Shown here: one piece after another, positions 18,273-26,353 of the stretch | How the letters are laid out: every line of letters begins with the position of its first letter | Position numbering within the stretch: position 1 is the first letter of the stretch | From: Paenibacillus donghaensis | Lineage (GTDB): Bacteria; Bacillota; Bacilli; Paenibacillales; Paenibacillaceae | Assembly (NCBI RefSeq): GCF_002192415.1 | Contig: NZ_CP021780.1 | Location: 2,418,001-2,482,000 of the forward strand | Length of the DNA: 64,000 bases | Reading direction: 5' to 3' | The notes under the pieces: generated by a model | Databases searched by the model: none | The model's input: only the letters and a program-made list of their open reading frames with translations | What the model was told of the DNA's origin: nothing | Position numbers and translations under genes: made by a program

Positions 18273-18304
18273 AAAGAACCTGCGCCAAGCGCGGGTTCTT
18301 TGCA
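18273..18304 (+). terminator. Terminator after deoC
   Basis: AAAGAACC and GGTTCTTT with inner GCGC/GCGC pairing around CAA make a near-perfect hairpin at 18273-18301. Confidence 0.8.
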
Positions 18305-18615
18305 TTTCTGGACTTCAAATAAGGACAAATATGATAAAACCGTGTACAAAATACTTCACCCTGCCTGCAATAGCCCAACCTATATTATAATGATAAAAAA
18401 GAGCAAGGGGTTGAATCCAAGATGAAAAAGGGAACCATGGCAGTTGGCGGATTGGTTGCTGTCATGATAGGAGCATATCTATTAACGGGAAATACAGCAA
18501 CAGAAGAAACCAGCAAGCAGCAGATGCCGGAAATGAAGCAACTGGTACAAGATTTAAGTACACGTAAGGCAACAGCCCAGTCGGCTTCAATTACAGAATT
18601 TTTTGAGCGAGAAAG

Positions 18616-18685
18616 CCCACTCCTTTAGGTGTGGGATGATAGCGAGATTGGAACAGGCGTGTCCTAAGACACGTTAATGTTCCAA
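18616..18685 (+). other. Left-end hairpins of the IS605-type element
   Basis: The first hairpin (18616-18635) mirrors the right-end one and is the likely TnpA binding structure. The second is larger: TTGGAACA (18648-18655) pairs with TGTTCCAA (18678-18685), enclosing CGTGTC (18658-18663) paired with GACACG (18668-18673) around CTAA. It lies between the left end and tnpA and may act in transposition or in tnpA control. Confidence 0.65.
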
Positions 18686-18738
18686 CATTTTTTGGTTATC
18701 ATGTTTCAGTTTTAAACATAAACTGATACAATTAATGT

Positions 18739-19137
18739 ATGGATAATTATAGAAGAACCAACACAACCGTATCGCTAATCAATTATCACTTTGTTTTTTG
18801 TCCACGATATCGAAAGAAAATCTTTCTTAAATTTGATGTTGAAAGTAGATTTAAGGAGTTGATTAAAGATGTTTGTGATGATTTGAAAATAGAGATTATC
18901 GCAATCGAAACAGATCAAGATCACGCACATCTATTTTTGAATGCTTTGCCGACATTTAGTCCTGCTGATATTATGGCAAAAATTAAAGGAGTCACATCTA
19001 AACGACTGAGAGAGGAGTTTAAACATTTAGCTCATTTGCCTTCACTTTGGACACGTTCATACTTTGTAAGTACCGCAGGAAATGTGTCTAGTGAAACGAT
19101 TAAAAGATATGTTGAACAACAAAAAACAAGGGGGTGA
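18739..19137 (+). CDS. tnpA: IS200/IS605 Y1 transposase TnpA
   Basis: A 132-residue HUH-type single-strand transposase. LINYHFVFCPRYRKKIF at residues 13-30 is the standard beginning, DQDHAHLFLNALP holds the metal-binding HxH, and the C-terminal helix ETIKRYVEQQK supplies the catalytic Tyr. Length and motifs are complete, so it looks active. A clear Shine-Dalgarno is not seen before ATG 18739. tnpB follows in the same direction 155 bases later. Confidence 0.93.
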   Translation: MDNYRRTNTTVSLINYHFVFCPRYRKKIFLKFDVESRFKELIKDVCDDLKIEIIAIETDQDHAHLFLNALPTFSPADIMAKIKGVTSKRLREEFKHLAHLPSLWTRSYFVSTAGNVSSETIKRYVEQQKTRG

Positions 19138-19292
19138 TAGAAACGATTGCGATAAGTCTCAAATTAAAATGCCAAAGGGATATATACGACAAATATTTTG
19201 GCTAGGTGGCTGGTCTTTAATTAGAGAATCAACATTTGACGAGTATAAATCAATCAAAAGAGCCAACAAATTAAGGAGAGAGGTGAAAACTT

Positions 19293-20348
19293 ATGCAGTC
19301 CGTCACTATAAAGATAAGATTCTTTCCAAGTAACTCAATCGAATTAAAGTTATTAAGTAGAGAATATATTCGAGCTATTAATTCATTAACAGAACAAGCA
19401 GAAAAAGAAGGTTCATTCCCCAAACTCACAACGAAAGATGTAGAAGCTAAACTCCCTTCTGCTGTACTTAATCAAGCGATTCGTGATGCTAAAAGCGTAT
19501 TTAAGAAAACGAAGAAGGAAATGAAGCGTCCAATATTAAAGAAACCAACCTACTATATCAACAACCAAAACTATTCCATTGGCCATTCCTCTATTGCTTT
19601 TCCTATCATCGTGGACAACAAAGTGAAAAAGACGATTTTTCCTGCTGTTTTAACAGAAAGAGATAAACAATTTCTTCAAAATGCAAAATGTGGTCTTATG
19701 AGAATCGTTGAGAAATCAGGAAAATGGTTTGCTCAAGTTTCACTTGAAATTCCTACAGAGACAACAACAGGCGAGCAGGCAATAGGCATTGATTTAGGAT
19801 TAAAAGTCCCTGCTGTTGCTGTGACTAGCGAAGGAAAGACGAGATTTTTTGGAAATGGTAGAGAAAACAAATATATGAAACGCAAGTTCCGTAGTGAACG
19901 AAAAGGATTAGGAAAGAAGAAAAAGCTACGTGCTATTCGTAAACTGGATCATAAAGAACAAAGATGGATGAAAGATAAGGACCACAAAGTAAGTAGACAA
20001 GTTGTCAATTTTGCCATGGAGAATCAAGTGTCTGTCATTCGCTTAGAGAAGCTGACAAACATCAGAAAAACGACAAGAACAAGTCGTAAAAACGAAAAGA
20101 ATTTGCACACATGGTCATTCAATCGCTTGGCACAATTCATTGAATACAAAGCAAATATGGCAGGGATCAAAGTGGAATATGTGAATCCTGCGTATACATC
20201 GCAAAAATGTCCATCTTGCTCTACGCTAAATAAAGCGATAGATAGAAAATATTCGTGTCCATGTGGGTTTCATACTCATCGTGATAAAGTCGGTGCAATG
20301 AATATTATTCACGCACCTGTGATTGGTGGTAATAGTCAATCAGCCTAA
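19293..20348 (+). CDS. tnpB: TnpB RNA-guided nuclease of the IS605-type element
   Basis: A 351-residue TnpB, an ancestor-type Cas12 relative. The RuvC acidic residues are visible: AIGIDLGLKVPAVAV (Asp), SVIRLEKLTNIR (Glu) and THRDKVGAMNI (Asp). The zinc ribbon CPSCSTLNKAIDRKYSCPCG is complete. ATG 19293 has GGAGAGAGG upstream. In characterised systems TnpB and an omegaRNA from the element's 3' end cut DNA next to a TAM, favouring element retention. The gene's 3' end and the bases beyond it form stem-loops that fit such an RNA. No frameshift or missing motif was found. Confidence 0.92.
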   Translation: MQSVTIKIRFFPSNSIELKLLSREYIRAINSLTEQAEKEGSFPKLTTKDVEAKLPSAVLNQAIRDAKSVFKKTKKEMKRPILKKPTYYINNQNYSIGHSSIAFPIIVDNKVKKTIFPAVLTERDKQFLQNAKCGLMRIVEKSGKWFAQVSLEIPTETTTGEQAIGIDLGLKVPAVAVTSEGKTRFFGNGRENKYMKRKFRSERKGLGKKKKLRAIRKLDHKEQRWMKDKDHKVSRQVVNFAMENQVSVIRLEKLTNIRKTTRTSRKNEKNLHTWSFNRLAQFIEYKANMAGIKVEYVNPAYTSQKCPSCSTLNKAIDRKYSCPCGFHTHRDKVGAMNIIHAPVIGGNSQSA

Positions 20349-20477
20349 GATGCTAAAACGCACTGTCTTAGGAAGGGCTGATGGCACAGCCCAATCTTGG
20401 GGTCATACTTCGATCGCAGAAATGCACTTCGACTTAATCACCCAAGAATCCCACTGCTTTAGCTGTGGGAGTGTCAA
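20344..20477 (+). ncRNA. Probable omegaRNA scaffold at the element's right end
   Basis: Beginning at the tnpB stop there are stacked hairpins: CCTAAGA (20344-20350) with TCTTAGG (20366-20372), GGGCTG (20375-20380) with CAGCCC (20387-20392), and the right-end hairpin 20450-20469. Known omegaRNAs overlap the tnpB 3' end and stop at the element edge, with the flanking host DNA as guide. The guide here would start at 20478 (ATCCAGGGAACTTATTGTGA) in the copper-protein gene. The 5' end of the RNA, probably within tnpB, cannot be fixed. Confidence 0.65.
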
Positions 20478-20860
20478 ATCCAGGGAACTTATTGTGACTG
20501 GCGAGGATCAGAAAACCACAACTTACGATTTGCCTAAGGATGATTTTTTTCTGTCAATCGCGCCTTATATAGAGCATACGCATCCTTGCGCTACCCATAG
20601 CTTGACCGGCTGCCAAGGCGAGTTGGCAGATGAAGAATTTAGTGTGACAATTGACGACTCGGAAGGCAACACCGTTATGGATACAACCCTGATGAAATCA
20701 CAGTCTAATGGATTTATTGACCTGTGGCTGCCGCGTGATCAGACCTATCGCGTAACTGTAGAACATGAGGGAAGACAATCGGAAGCCGAACTTTCGACGT
20801 TTGAGAGCGACGATACTTGTGTTACAACGATGCAGCTAAGTTAACAAGCTGGAGTGCAGA

Positions 20861-20886
20861 AACCCGCGCCTGTGCGGGTTTCTTGA
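20861..20886 (+). terminator. Terminator after the split copper-protein gene
   Basis: AACCCGCGC (20861-20869) pairs with GTGCGGGTT (20872-20880), one G-T pair, followed by TCTTG. Confidence 0.75.
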
Positions 20887-21101
20887 TGTATAGGAAATTT
20901 TGATTTACTTTTTAAAAGATAAGGTCTTGCGCATTCCGCAGGAACAGCCCGTCCTTGACCTTAACCCCTGGCCGCGCATCCCGTCAGGGATAGCGGCCAG
21001 CCTCAGAGGGCGTCCAATCGGTCCCGCAGGGATAAGCGCTCCTTACACCTCAGCCTCCTAGTCACAGTACCGCCAGACTCATTCGCCAAGCTTGCGGGTG
21101 T

Positions 21102-21144
21102 CCAGAGGGCAGAGCCCTCTGGGGCCCTCCCTTGAAAGGGAGGG
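21102..21144. repeat. Two adjacent GC-rich perfect hairpins in a gene-free stretch
   Basis: CCAGAGGGC (21102-21110) with GCCCTCTGG (21114-21122), then CCCTCCCTT (21125-21133) with AAGGGAGGG (21136-21144), each with a 2-3-base loop. They lie in the 20887-21185 gap, which otherwise shows no gene. They look like a dispersed repeat unit; no T tail, and the next gene starts 40 bases later. Confidence 0.55.
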
Positions 21145-21185
21145 TTTGGGAGGGATCGATTCTTCTATGAAATGAGAGGATACAT

Positions 21186-21965
21186 ATGAACGGTGAACTG
21201 CATCAGCTGTTGTTGATTACTGCTCTGGGGAATGGGCATCTGATTAATGGTGCCGATGCTTTCCATAAAGAGTTGCAGCGAACGGATAATCTTGCTGTAC
21301 GATTCGTAGCAGAAGGGGGCGGACAGAGCTGGACATGGCCGAAATGGCTGGCAGAGCTGAAGGAGAAGGGCTGTCAGCGTCTGATGTTAAACGGCCTGGT
21401 CTCTGCATCAGCCTGGAATAACAGCGTGTTTGTTGGCAGCGGGGCACCAAGCGGGGTAACCACCCTCGGAACGTCCGGTGAATCGTTGTGGCGTGTGGAG
21501 TGGCGGATGGATCAATACCGCTCCCAGACCAGATGGAAGATTACTTATACCGAGCAGAAGATCACAGCCGGTCACAAGGAAGCCCGCGAGTTTATTCCGC
21601 TGGTTGAATTAGCCGGGAAGCTGGAAGAGGTGCTGAGTCAGATCGCTGAATTGGCTGTGGAGATTGGGGAGGCGTTCTGGTCGAGCAGCTTCTTTGAACC
21701 TGCCATAGGCATCCTTAAGGGAACAGGCCCTGCTGCGCAGCTGTCGTTTGAATTACCCGCTGTATATACGGACAGAGCGCGCGCCCTGCTGAATGCAGTC
21801 TACAAAGCCTGGGTGTTCGGAGGCATGGGCTCCTGGAATGACAGTCCTCCCTATGCCGCCCATCTGCAGGGCCGGGAGCAAGATTATGACAGGTTGTCTG
21901 CCCGGTTGTATGAGACCTTGCTGCAATGCGCGCGGGGAGCGGTGAATTCCGTGGTGCTGCTCTGA
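21186..21965 (+). CDS. Conserved hypothetical protein
   Basis: A 259-residue soluble protein without signal sequence or clear membrane span. I do not recognise a family. Visible parts: a first domain with WTWPKWLAELKEKGCQRLMLNGLV, a central region rich in charged residues, and a C-terminal part AVYKAWVFGGMGSWNDSPPY that looks conserved and structured. GAGAGG lies 10 bases before ATG 21186. It has no operon partner: hairpin repeats stand in front and a bidirectional terminator behind. Codon use resembles the neighbouring host genes. Confidence 0.75.
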   Translation: MNGELHQLLLITALGNGHLINGADAFHKELQRTDNLAVRFVAEGGGQSWTWPKWLAELKEKGCQRLMLNGLVSASAWNNSVFVGSGAPSGVTTLGTSGESLWRVEWRMDQYRSQTRWKITYTEQKITAGHKEAREFIPLVELAGKLEEVLSQIAELAVEIGEAFWSSSFFEPAIGILKGTGPAAQLSFELPAVYTDRARALLNAVYKAWVFGGMGSWNDSPPYAAHLQGREQDYDRLSARLYETLLQCARGAVNSVVLL

Positions 21966-22116
21966 TAGGGTTGCTAAGATTTCAACGACTTTCTTCTGTT
22001 TGGTAACAAACAGAGAGGTAGTAAGGCTGCCTGTCTTCAATTGAATAAACGGTCTGGTCAGCACATATCGGCCCTAAGGAAAGACAAATGAAAGGGCAAC
22101 GACGTCAGTACATATA

Positions 22117-22150
22117 AAAACGCTTGGACTCTAATGAGTCCAAGCGTTTT
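22117..22150. terminator. Bidirectional terminator between convergent genes
   Basis: A perfect 15-base stem (22117-22131 with 22136-22150) around TAAT, with A-run on one side and T-run on the other, so it serves both the hypothetical gene and the flavoprotein gene. Confidence 0.85.
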
Positions 22151-22182
22151 GTTGTCGATCAGAGTAAAGGGAGTAGCTGATC

Positions 22183-23742
22183 TTATTGTGCTTTTACGAA
22201 TTCAGCAGCCTTCACGCCGGCTTGACGGCCGAAAATAATAATTTCTGCTACCGAGTTGCCGCCGATCCGGTTCTGACCGTGCAAGCCGCCGGTAACTTCA
22301 CCTGCCGCGAACAAGCCCGGAATAGCTGCGCCGTCTTTGGTTAATACTTCGGTGTTGGTATTAATCTTAACGCCGCCCATTGTGTAGTGAATCCCAGGGC
22401 CGATCTTGATGGCATAATAGGGAGCTTGGGACAAGTCGTTGTCCATGCCTGTTGTTCTGCCGAATTCGGCATCCTGTTTGTTCTTCACTGCGCTGTTCCA
22501 GGTATCCAGTGTTGTTTTCAGCTGAGCTTCCGGAACACCCATTTCTTTAGCCAGAGCTTCAATAGTATCTCCTTGGATGACGAATCCCATTTTGTCATAT
22601 TGCTCAATTGCTTTAACCCGGCTCTTTACCCCGGAATCAAAGACCAGATAAGCTGATTTCTCAGGAAGCTCATTGATGGCAGCGGTGACTTTATCGCGGG
22701 TAGTCAGCTCATTAGTGAAACGTTTGCCTTCGCTTGAGATCAGTAGAGACCCTTCTCCGCGAACCGCTTCCCCAATAAGATAAGATTTCTCTTGCTGCAC
22801 CGTCGGGTGAACCTGGATCTGATCCATATCAACGGTTATGCCGCCAAGCTTCTCAATCATTTTGATGCCGTCTCCGGTGCTGCCGATCTGGTTCGTGGTC
22901 ACGTAACCTTCCAGATCAGGTCGAACTTCGGTGATCATATCCATGTTAGAGCCGAAACCGCCGGTGGTCACAACGACAGCACTTGCTGTAATTACTTTCT
23001 CGTCAGCCTGGTTAAAGAGGACTTTGACGCCGTTGACCTTGCCGTCCTGTTCCGTGATTTCTTTGACATCTGCATTCACAAACAGTGGGATGTCTTGCTC
23101 ATGAACATTCTTGACCAACCCTGTGACAAGGTATTGTCCGACGGCCGAGCCGTCTTCAGGACGGTGGGTGCGCTTCTCGTTCATCCCGCCTGTAATCGTG
23201 ATATTGTTCAAGCGAATCCCGATCGTATCCAGCCAATCAATAGCACTTGCCGAATGGTCAACGAAGAAACGAAGCATCTCTTTGTCGTTGGTATCATGAC
23301 CGCCTTTTAATGACTCTTCATAGAATAAATTATTGCTGTCTTCAATACCTTGCTCTTTCTGGAATTTGGTCTCGGAAGCGTTCATTCCCGAGGAGGATTT
23401 CGTTGTATTTCCGCCGGCAACCGGCATCTTCTCCAGAATAACGGGGTTCATACCGTTTGCTTTGGCTTCGAGTGCAGCAGTCATTCCGGCGCCGCCCGCA
23501 CCAACAATGATGATATCATATTTATCTTTCAATTGATCGTACGGCGTGTAGCTGGCTTCGGATGCTCCCGAAACGGCTTCAGTTTCTTTGGCCTCGCTCG
23601 TAGTAGCTGCTGTTGTCTCTTTGTTCTTACTCTTGCTCTCGTTGCTGCTCACGTTGCCGTTGCTGTTATTGTTTCCGCAACCTGCGATAACAAGCATGAC
23701 AGAGAGAACGAGAATAAGCGCAGTGGCTAGTTTCTTGTTCAT
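22183..23742 (-). CDS. Lipoprotein flavocytochrome-c-like fumarate/urocanate reductase flavoprotein
   Basis: A 519-residue secreted flavoprotein. ATG 23742 begins MNKKLATALILVLSVMLVIAGC, a lipoprotein signal with Cys at 22; earlier in-frame starts would bury it. A Ser/Asn/Lys-rich linker follows, then the FAD-binding fold YDIIIVGAGGAGMTAALEA and GGNTTKSSSGMNAS. The closing GGLHGQNRIGGNSVAEIIIFGRQAG is typical of the flavocytochrome c branch of the FAD_binding_2 family. These proteins reduce fumarate, urocanate or related enoates outside the membrane. No heme-binding CxxCH or FMN-attachment partner is nearby, so the electron donor is unknown. Confidence 0.85.
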   Translation of the reverse strand: MNKKLATALILVLSVMLVIAGCGNNNSNGNVSSNESKSKNKETTAATTSEAKETEAVSGASEASYTPYDQLKDKYDIIIVGAGGAGMTAALEAKANGMNPVILEKMPVAGGNTTKSSSGMNASETKFQKEQGIEDSNNLFYEESLKGGHDTNDKEMLRFFVDHSASAIDWLDTIGIRLNNITITGGMNEKRTHRPEDGSAVGQYLVTGLVKNVHEQDIPLFVNADVKEITEQDGKVNGVKVLFNQADEKVITASAVVVTTGGFGSNMDMITEVRPDLEGYVTTNQIGSTGDGIKMIEKLGGITVDMDQIQVHPTVQQEKSYLIGEAVRGEGSLLISSEGKRFTNELTTRDKVTAAINELPEKSAYLVFDSGVKSRVKAIEQYDKMGFVIQGDTIEALAKEMGVPEAQLKTTLDTWNSAVKNKQDAEFGRTTGMDNDLSQAPYYAIKIGPGIHYTMGGVKINTNTEVLTKDGAAIPGLFAAGEVTGGLHGQNRIGGNSVAEIIIFGRQAGVKAAEFVKAQ

Positions 23743-23923
23743 GTGTAACCCGTGCCCCCTTGTGCATATTTTCACAATAATCATAACGCCTAGCAGGCTG
23801 TCCTTGGAACCATAAGTAATTAATTAAAAAGTTTAGTAACTAAAGTAAGCAGATTTGCACCGATGTCTTTATAGATTTATAATTGTAGCTTACAGAATCG
23901 TATTACAGGGAGGAACAGGAACT

Positions 23924-24382
23924 GTGGATAAAAATGGAAAATACATGCTTGTCGGCGCGCTTCTGACAGGGGTAGGTGTTTCTTTGATAACCTATACAGC
24001 AAGCCGTTATACTTCGTTTAAACGAATCGTAGCCAACACCATCCGTTTGGAAGAAATCGCCTCTCTAGAAATAACACGATTGTCGTCTGTTCCCGGTGAG
24101 AAAAAAGACGTTGTTATTACTGATCCTGCTGTCATTGGAAGAATTTTTGGTGATTTCTCTCATGTTCAATTAATGAAATCGGCCCGAAATGTAAGCTCTG
24201 ACAAAAAATTCAGCTACTATATTACTATAGTTCAGGCTGACCGCAAGCAACGATTTGATATTATTTTGAAGGGCAAACATCATATGATCATTTATGACAA
24301 TGATTTAAACAATCCGCACTTAAACGCATATAAAATAATAAGTCCTTTCTACCCGCAAGCACTGGAACAGACCTTTGAGTGA
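23924..24382 (+). CDS. Hypothetical membrane-anchored protein
   Basis: A 152-residue protein. The frame is open from 23855, but GTG 23924 has AGGGAGG (23907-23913) ten bases upstream and gives MDKNGKYMLVGALLTGVGVSLITYTASRY, a single N-terminal membrane anchor. The rest is a small alpha/beta outer domain (ITDPAVIGRIFGDFSHVQLMKS, YYITIVQADRKQRFDIILKGKHHMIIYD). I do not recognise the family; the layout resembles small secreted DUF domains that measure or bind at the cell surface, but no function can be assigned. A shared hairpin terminator follows. Confidence 0.7.
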   Translation: MDKNGKYMLVGALLTGVGVSLITYTASRYTSFKRIVANTIRLEEIASLEITRLSSVPGEKKDVVITDPAVIGRIFGDFSHVQLMKSARNVSSDKKFSYYITIVQADRKQRFDIILKGKHHMIIYDNDLNNPHLNAYKIISPFYPQALEQTFE

Positions 24383-24447
24383 GTGCTTTTGAGATGTTCC
24401 TCCTCCTGGGTACTGTCTACAAGCTTTCATCGTCATAACTACAGCAT

Positions 24448-24477
24448 AAAGAGCCCGCAGCTTAACGCAGGCTCTTT
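24448..24477. terminator. Bidirectional terminator between convergent genes
   Basis: AAAGAGCC and GGCTCTTT frame an inner GC pair (24448-24477), with A and T runs on opposite sides; it lies between the converging ends of the membrane-anchored protein gene and the FhuF-like gene. Confidence 0.8.
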
Positions 24478-24495
24478 ATCTGTGTTGTTCTCCAA

Positions 24496-25251
24496 TCACT
24501 CCAGCCGGCAGAGTATAGGACAGCTACTGCAGTATCCATGATCCGCTCTGAGCTGATAGGCCAGACAGCAGGTCGCCTTAATAGATATGCTGCGGTGCGG
24601 AGGGTTTGGGTCCGTTCTGAATTTAGGAATGATGCGGAACGGATTGCTGCGAAGTCCGAATACCTCCGATTCAAGTTCCCAGGTCATAGATTTGAACCGC
24701 TCTATGATAAGGCCGCTGTTGTGCCCTGCTGCGTTCTCCAAATCCTCTTCCATATAGGCATATAGCTGATTGTAAATTTGTTTCCATAGCATAACCGCCT
24801 TGACCTGTGCGGCTTCGGCAAGAGCAAGAATAATCGGTCTCACATCATTCTTATAGAACAAACCAAGCTCATCCAGCAATTCTTCCACAGAACCATGCTT
24901 GTGGCAGAGATCGTCCCGATTTTCATGGACATGGAAGGAGAACATGGGGAACCCCTCAGTGCGGATGAGCTGTACAGACATGTTGCTCAGGCACAAGGCA
25001 TGAGCCATCGGGTGTGCAGCCGTGAGCAGTGCATGTTTGGCTCCGCAAATTCCGGCGTACCAGCTGCAAAAGAAGGCAGCTGCCAAACGCTTGTCATCTG
25101 TTCCGAGCATGGCAGCATAGGTTATTAGCAGATGCTCAGCATTTGCAGGCAGGCTTAATTCGGTTAGCGATAAAGTAACCACTGCATTCTCCACAGCTTC
25201 CGAATGGATGAAAAAACGTTCTGCCCATTGCATCTCGTCGGTTTCGCACAT
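24496..25251 (-). CDS. FhuF-like siderophore-iron reductase
   Basis: A 251-residue cytoplasmic protein. The C-terminus reads KATCCLAYQLRADHGYCSSCP, the Cys-Cys-x(10-11)-Cys-x2-Cys motif that holds the [2Fe-2S] cluster in FhuF-type ferric-siderophore reductases. The earlier part is helical, as in that family. The frame is open to 25392, but ATG 25251 (MCETDEMQWAERFF) sits just after GGGG-rich bases and avoids overlap with the upstream gene. It lies 13 bases behind the siderophore-binding lipoprotein gene, so import and iron release are coupled in one operon, probably Fur-controlled. Spacing in the Cys motif is one residue longer than in E. coli FhuF. Confidence 0.8.
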   Translation of the reverse strand: MCETDEMQWAERFFIHSEAVENAVVTLSLTELSLPANAEHLLITYAAMLGTDDKRLAAAFFCSWYAGICGAKHALLTAAHPMAHALCLSNMSVQLIRTEGFPMFSFHVHENRDDLCHKHGSVEELLDELGLFYKNDVRPIILALAEAAQVKAVMLWKQIYNQLYAYMEEDLENAAGHNSGLIIERFKSMTWELESEVFGLRSNPFRIIPKFRTDPNPPHRSISIKATCCLAYQLRADHGYCSSCPILCRLE

Positions 25252-25264
25252 CCTTAAATCCCCT

Positions 25265-26233
25265 TTATTTCGAGTTGCCTTCAAAGGCTTTAAGAACCGA
25301 ATTAATCGCATAGCTGTTCGCCAGCGGTGACATGCCAAGGTTAAACCAATCCTTGCCGGCCATCGTGTACACCTGATTCTTCTTGACCGCATTCATGTTC
25401 TTCCAAAGAGGGCTATCCAGCATATCTTCATAGGTTTGCTTAACTTCAGCGTTGTTCTCATCATTCAGCTGAATAATGAGGTGGTCGGGATTATACTCCG
25501 GCAATTTCTCAAGTGATATGGATAATGATGGATCTTTATCAGGGAAGTTCGGAATCATCTCCAGCCCAAGCGTGGTATGAATAAACTTTCCGCGATCGAT
25601 CTGATCACCGTAGAGGATGAAGCTGTTAGGCATAACCATCATATACATCACGGTTTCGTTGCCAACCAGGTCATCAAGCTTCTGCTTGGCTTCAGCTTCC
25701 TGGGCAACCAGATCTTGAATGACCTTCTCTGCAATATCCTGCTTGCCCAGGACCTCGCCTATATCCTTCAGTTCATCGCGCCAGTCATCGCGCTGCGGCA
25801 GCAGAACCGTCGGTGCGATCTTGGATAACTGATCGTAGTCCTTGTCTGACCACCATACTGGAGCGAGGATAAGATCAGGGTCAGCGGCCAGTATCATTTC
25901 AAAATTAGGGGTTTCAGCAATACTCATTTTGATTGTGTTCTTGAACGGCTCTTGCAGATAGGTAGGGAAATCCGCATGATAGTTCTGCACAGCTATGGGT
26001 GTAACGCCTAATGCTTGCAGAAACTCCGGATAGACTACGGAGAGTCCGACGATTTTGGTTGGATTGGCGGGGATCTTAATCTCGCCTTTTTCACTGTTCA
26101 CTACACGAACGTCAACTTCAGCTGTGGGGGGTACCTTTGCTTGTCCACTGTTCTCCGAGCAACCGGCCATCACCAATACCAGCACCAGCACGACAGCCAT
26201 ACGCAACGCCATTCCTAGTCTTATCTGTCTCAT
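25265..26233 (-). CDS. Iron-siderophore ABC transporter substrate-binding lipoprotein
   Basis: A 322-residue class III binding protein. The signal ends at the lipobox VMAGC (Cys about 25). The mature part has KGEIKIPANPTKIVGLSVVYPEFLQALGV, LAADPDLILAPVWW and the long helix linking two lobes (VLGKQDIAEKVIQDLVAQEAEAKQKL), as in FecB/FhuD-type proteins. GGGAGG lies upstream of ATG 26233, and a Fur-box-like site lies a further 50 bases out. No permease or ATPase gene is nearby, so it must share a transporter encoded elsewhere. The divergent-looking regulator gene with a similar ligand-binding domain lies immediately upstream. Confidence 0.9.
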   Translation of the reverse strand: MRQIRLGMALRMAVVLVLVLVMAGCSENSGQAKVPPTAEVDVRVVNSEKGEIKIPANPTKIVGLSVVYPEFLQALGVTPIAVQNYHADFPTYLQEPFKNTIKMSIAETPNFEMILAADPDLILAPVWWSDKDYDQLSKIAPTVLLPQRDDWRDELKDIGEVLGKQDIAEKVIQDLVAQEAEAKQKLDDLVGNETVMYMMVMPNSFILYGDQIDRGKFIHTTLGLEMIPNFPDKDPSLSISLEKLPEYNPDHLIIQLNDENNAEVKQTYEDMLDSPLWKNMNAVKKNQVYTMAGKDWFNLGMSPLANSYAINSVLKAFEGNSK

Positions 26234-26281
26234 TGATGCTATAACCTCCCGATTTTCGATACCTTAAGACTCACTTGCGAG

Positions 26282-26296
26282 TGAGAATCAATATCA
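26282..26296. promoter_or_regulatory. Fur-box-like site before the siderophore genes
   Basis: TGAGAATCAATATCA differs from the Gram-positive Fur core TGATAATNATTATCA at two positions. It lies about 50 bases before the binding-protein start; on the reverse strand a TATACT -10-like element is just upstream of it. TCACT-TGCG-AGTGA (26271-26284) forms a small overlapping hairpin. Confidence 0.6.
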
Positions 26297-26353
26297 CTGT
26301 TAGGAGTATAAAACAAACTTTTGGATTCGCCTATTGACGATCCCGCCAATATT

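Larger units (their letters stand above)
18607..20477 (+). mobile_element. IS200/IS605-family insertion element (tnpA plus tnpB)
   Basis: The 1871-base element is bounded by imperfect hairpins: left CCCACTCC-TTTA-GGTGTGGG (18616-18635) and right CCCACTGC-TTTA-GCTGTGGG (20450-20469), with the right end GAGTGTCAA. There are no terminal inverted repeats and no target duplication, as expected of single-strand Y1 transposition. The left flank ends TTTTTTGA, a likely target/TAM sequence. It holds an intact TnpA and an intact TnpB. Base composition is AT-richer than the host genes. The edges were fixed by the exact frame repair of the split host gene; one A is shared, so they may shift by a base. 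Confidence 0.88.
18422..20844 (+). pseudogene. cueP-like metal-binding protein gene, split by an IS605-type element
   Basis: The N-terminal piece (18422-18606) encodes a membrane or signal segment (MKKGTMAVGGLVAVMIGAYL) and a short helix. The C-terminal piece (20478-20844) continues with SRELIVTG, FFLSIAPYIEHTHPC, THSLTGCQGELADEEF and late DDTCVTTMQLS. The C-terminal piece resembles the CueP family of extracytoplasmic copper-binding proteins, with three conserved-looking Cys residues. Removing 18607-20477 joins GA and A to give one continuous 183-residue frame (185 + 367 = 552 bases). As it stands, the front part ends 22 bases into the insert (stop 18626-18628), and the back part is at best read from inside the element. 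A terminator follows. Confidence 0.8.

Noticed and set aside
19082..19333. 83-codon open frame overlapping the end of tnpA and start of tnpB
   Set aside because: It shares frames with both genes at its ends, has no RBS and no recognisable motif; probably an artefact of the tnpA-tnpB spacer.
20344..20477. CRISPR-like or group II intron interpretation of the hairpins after tnpB
   Set aside because: No direct repeats with spacers and no intron-encoded protein; the placement fits an IS605 right end and omegaRNA much better.
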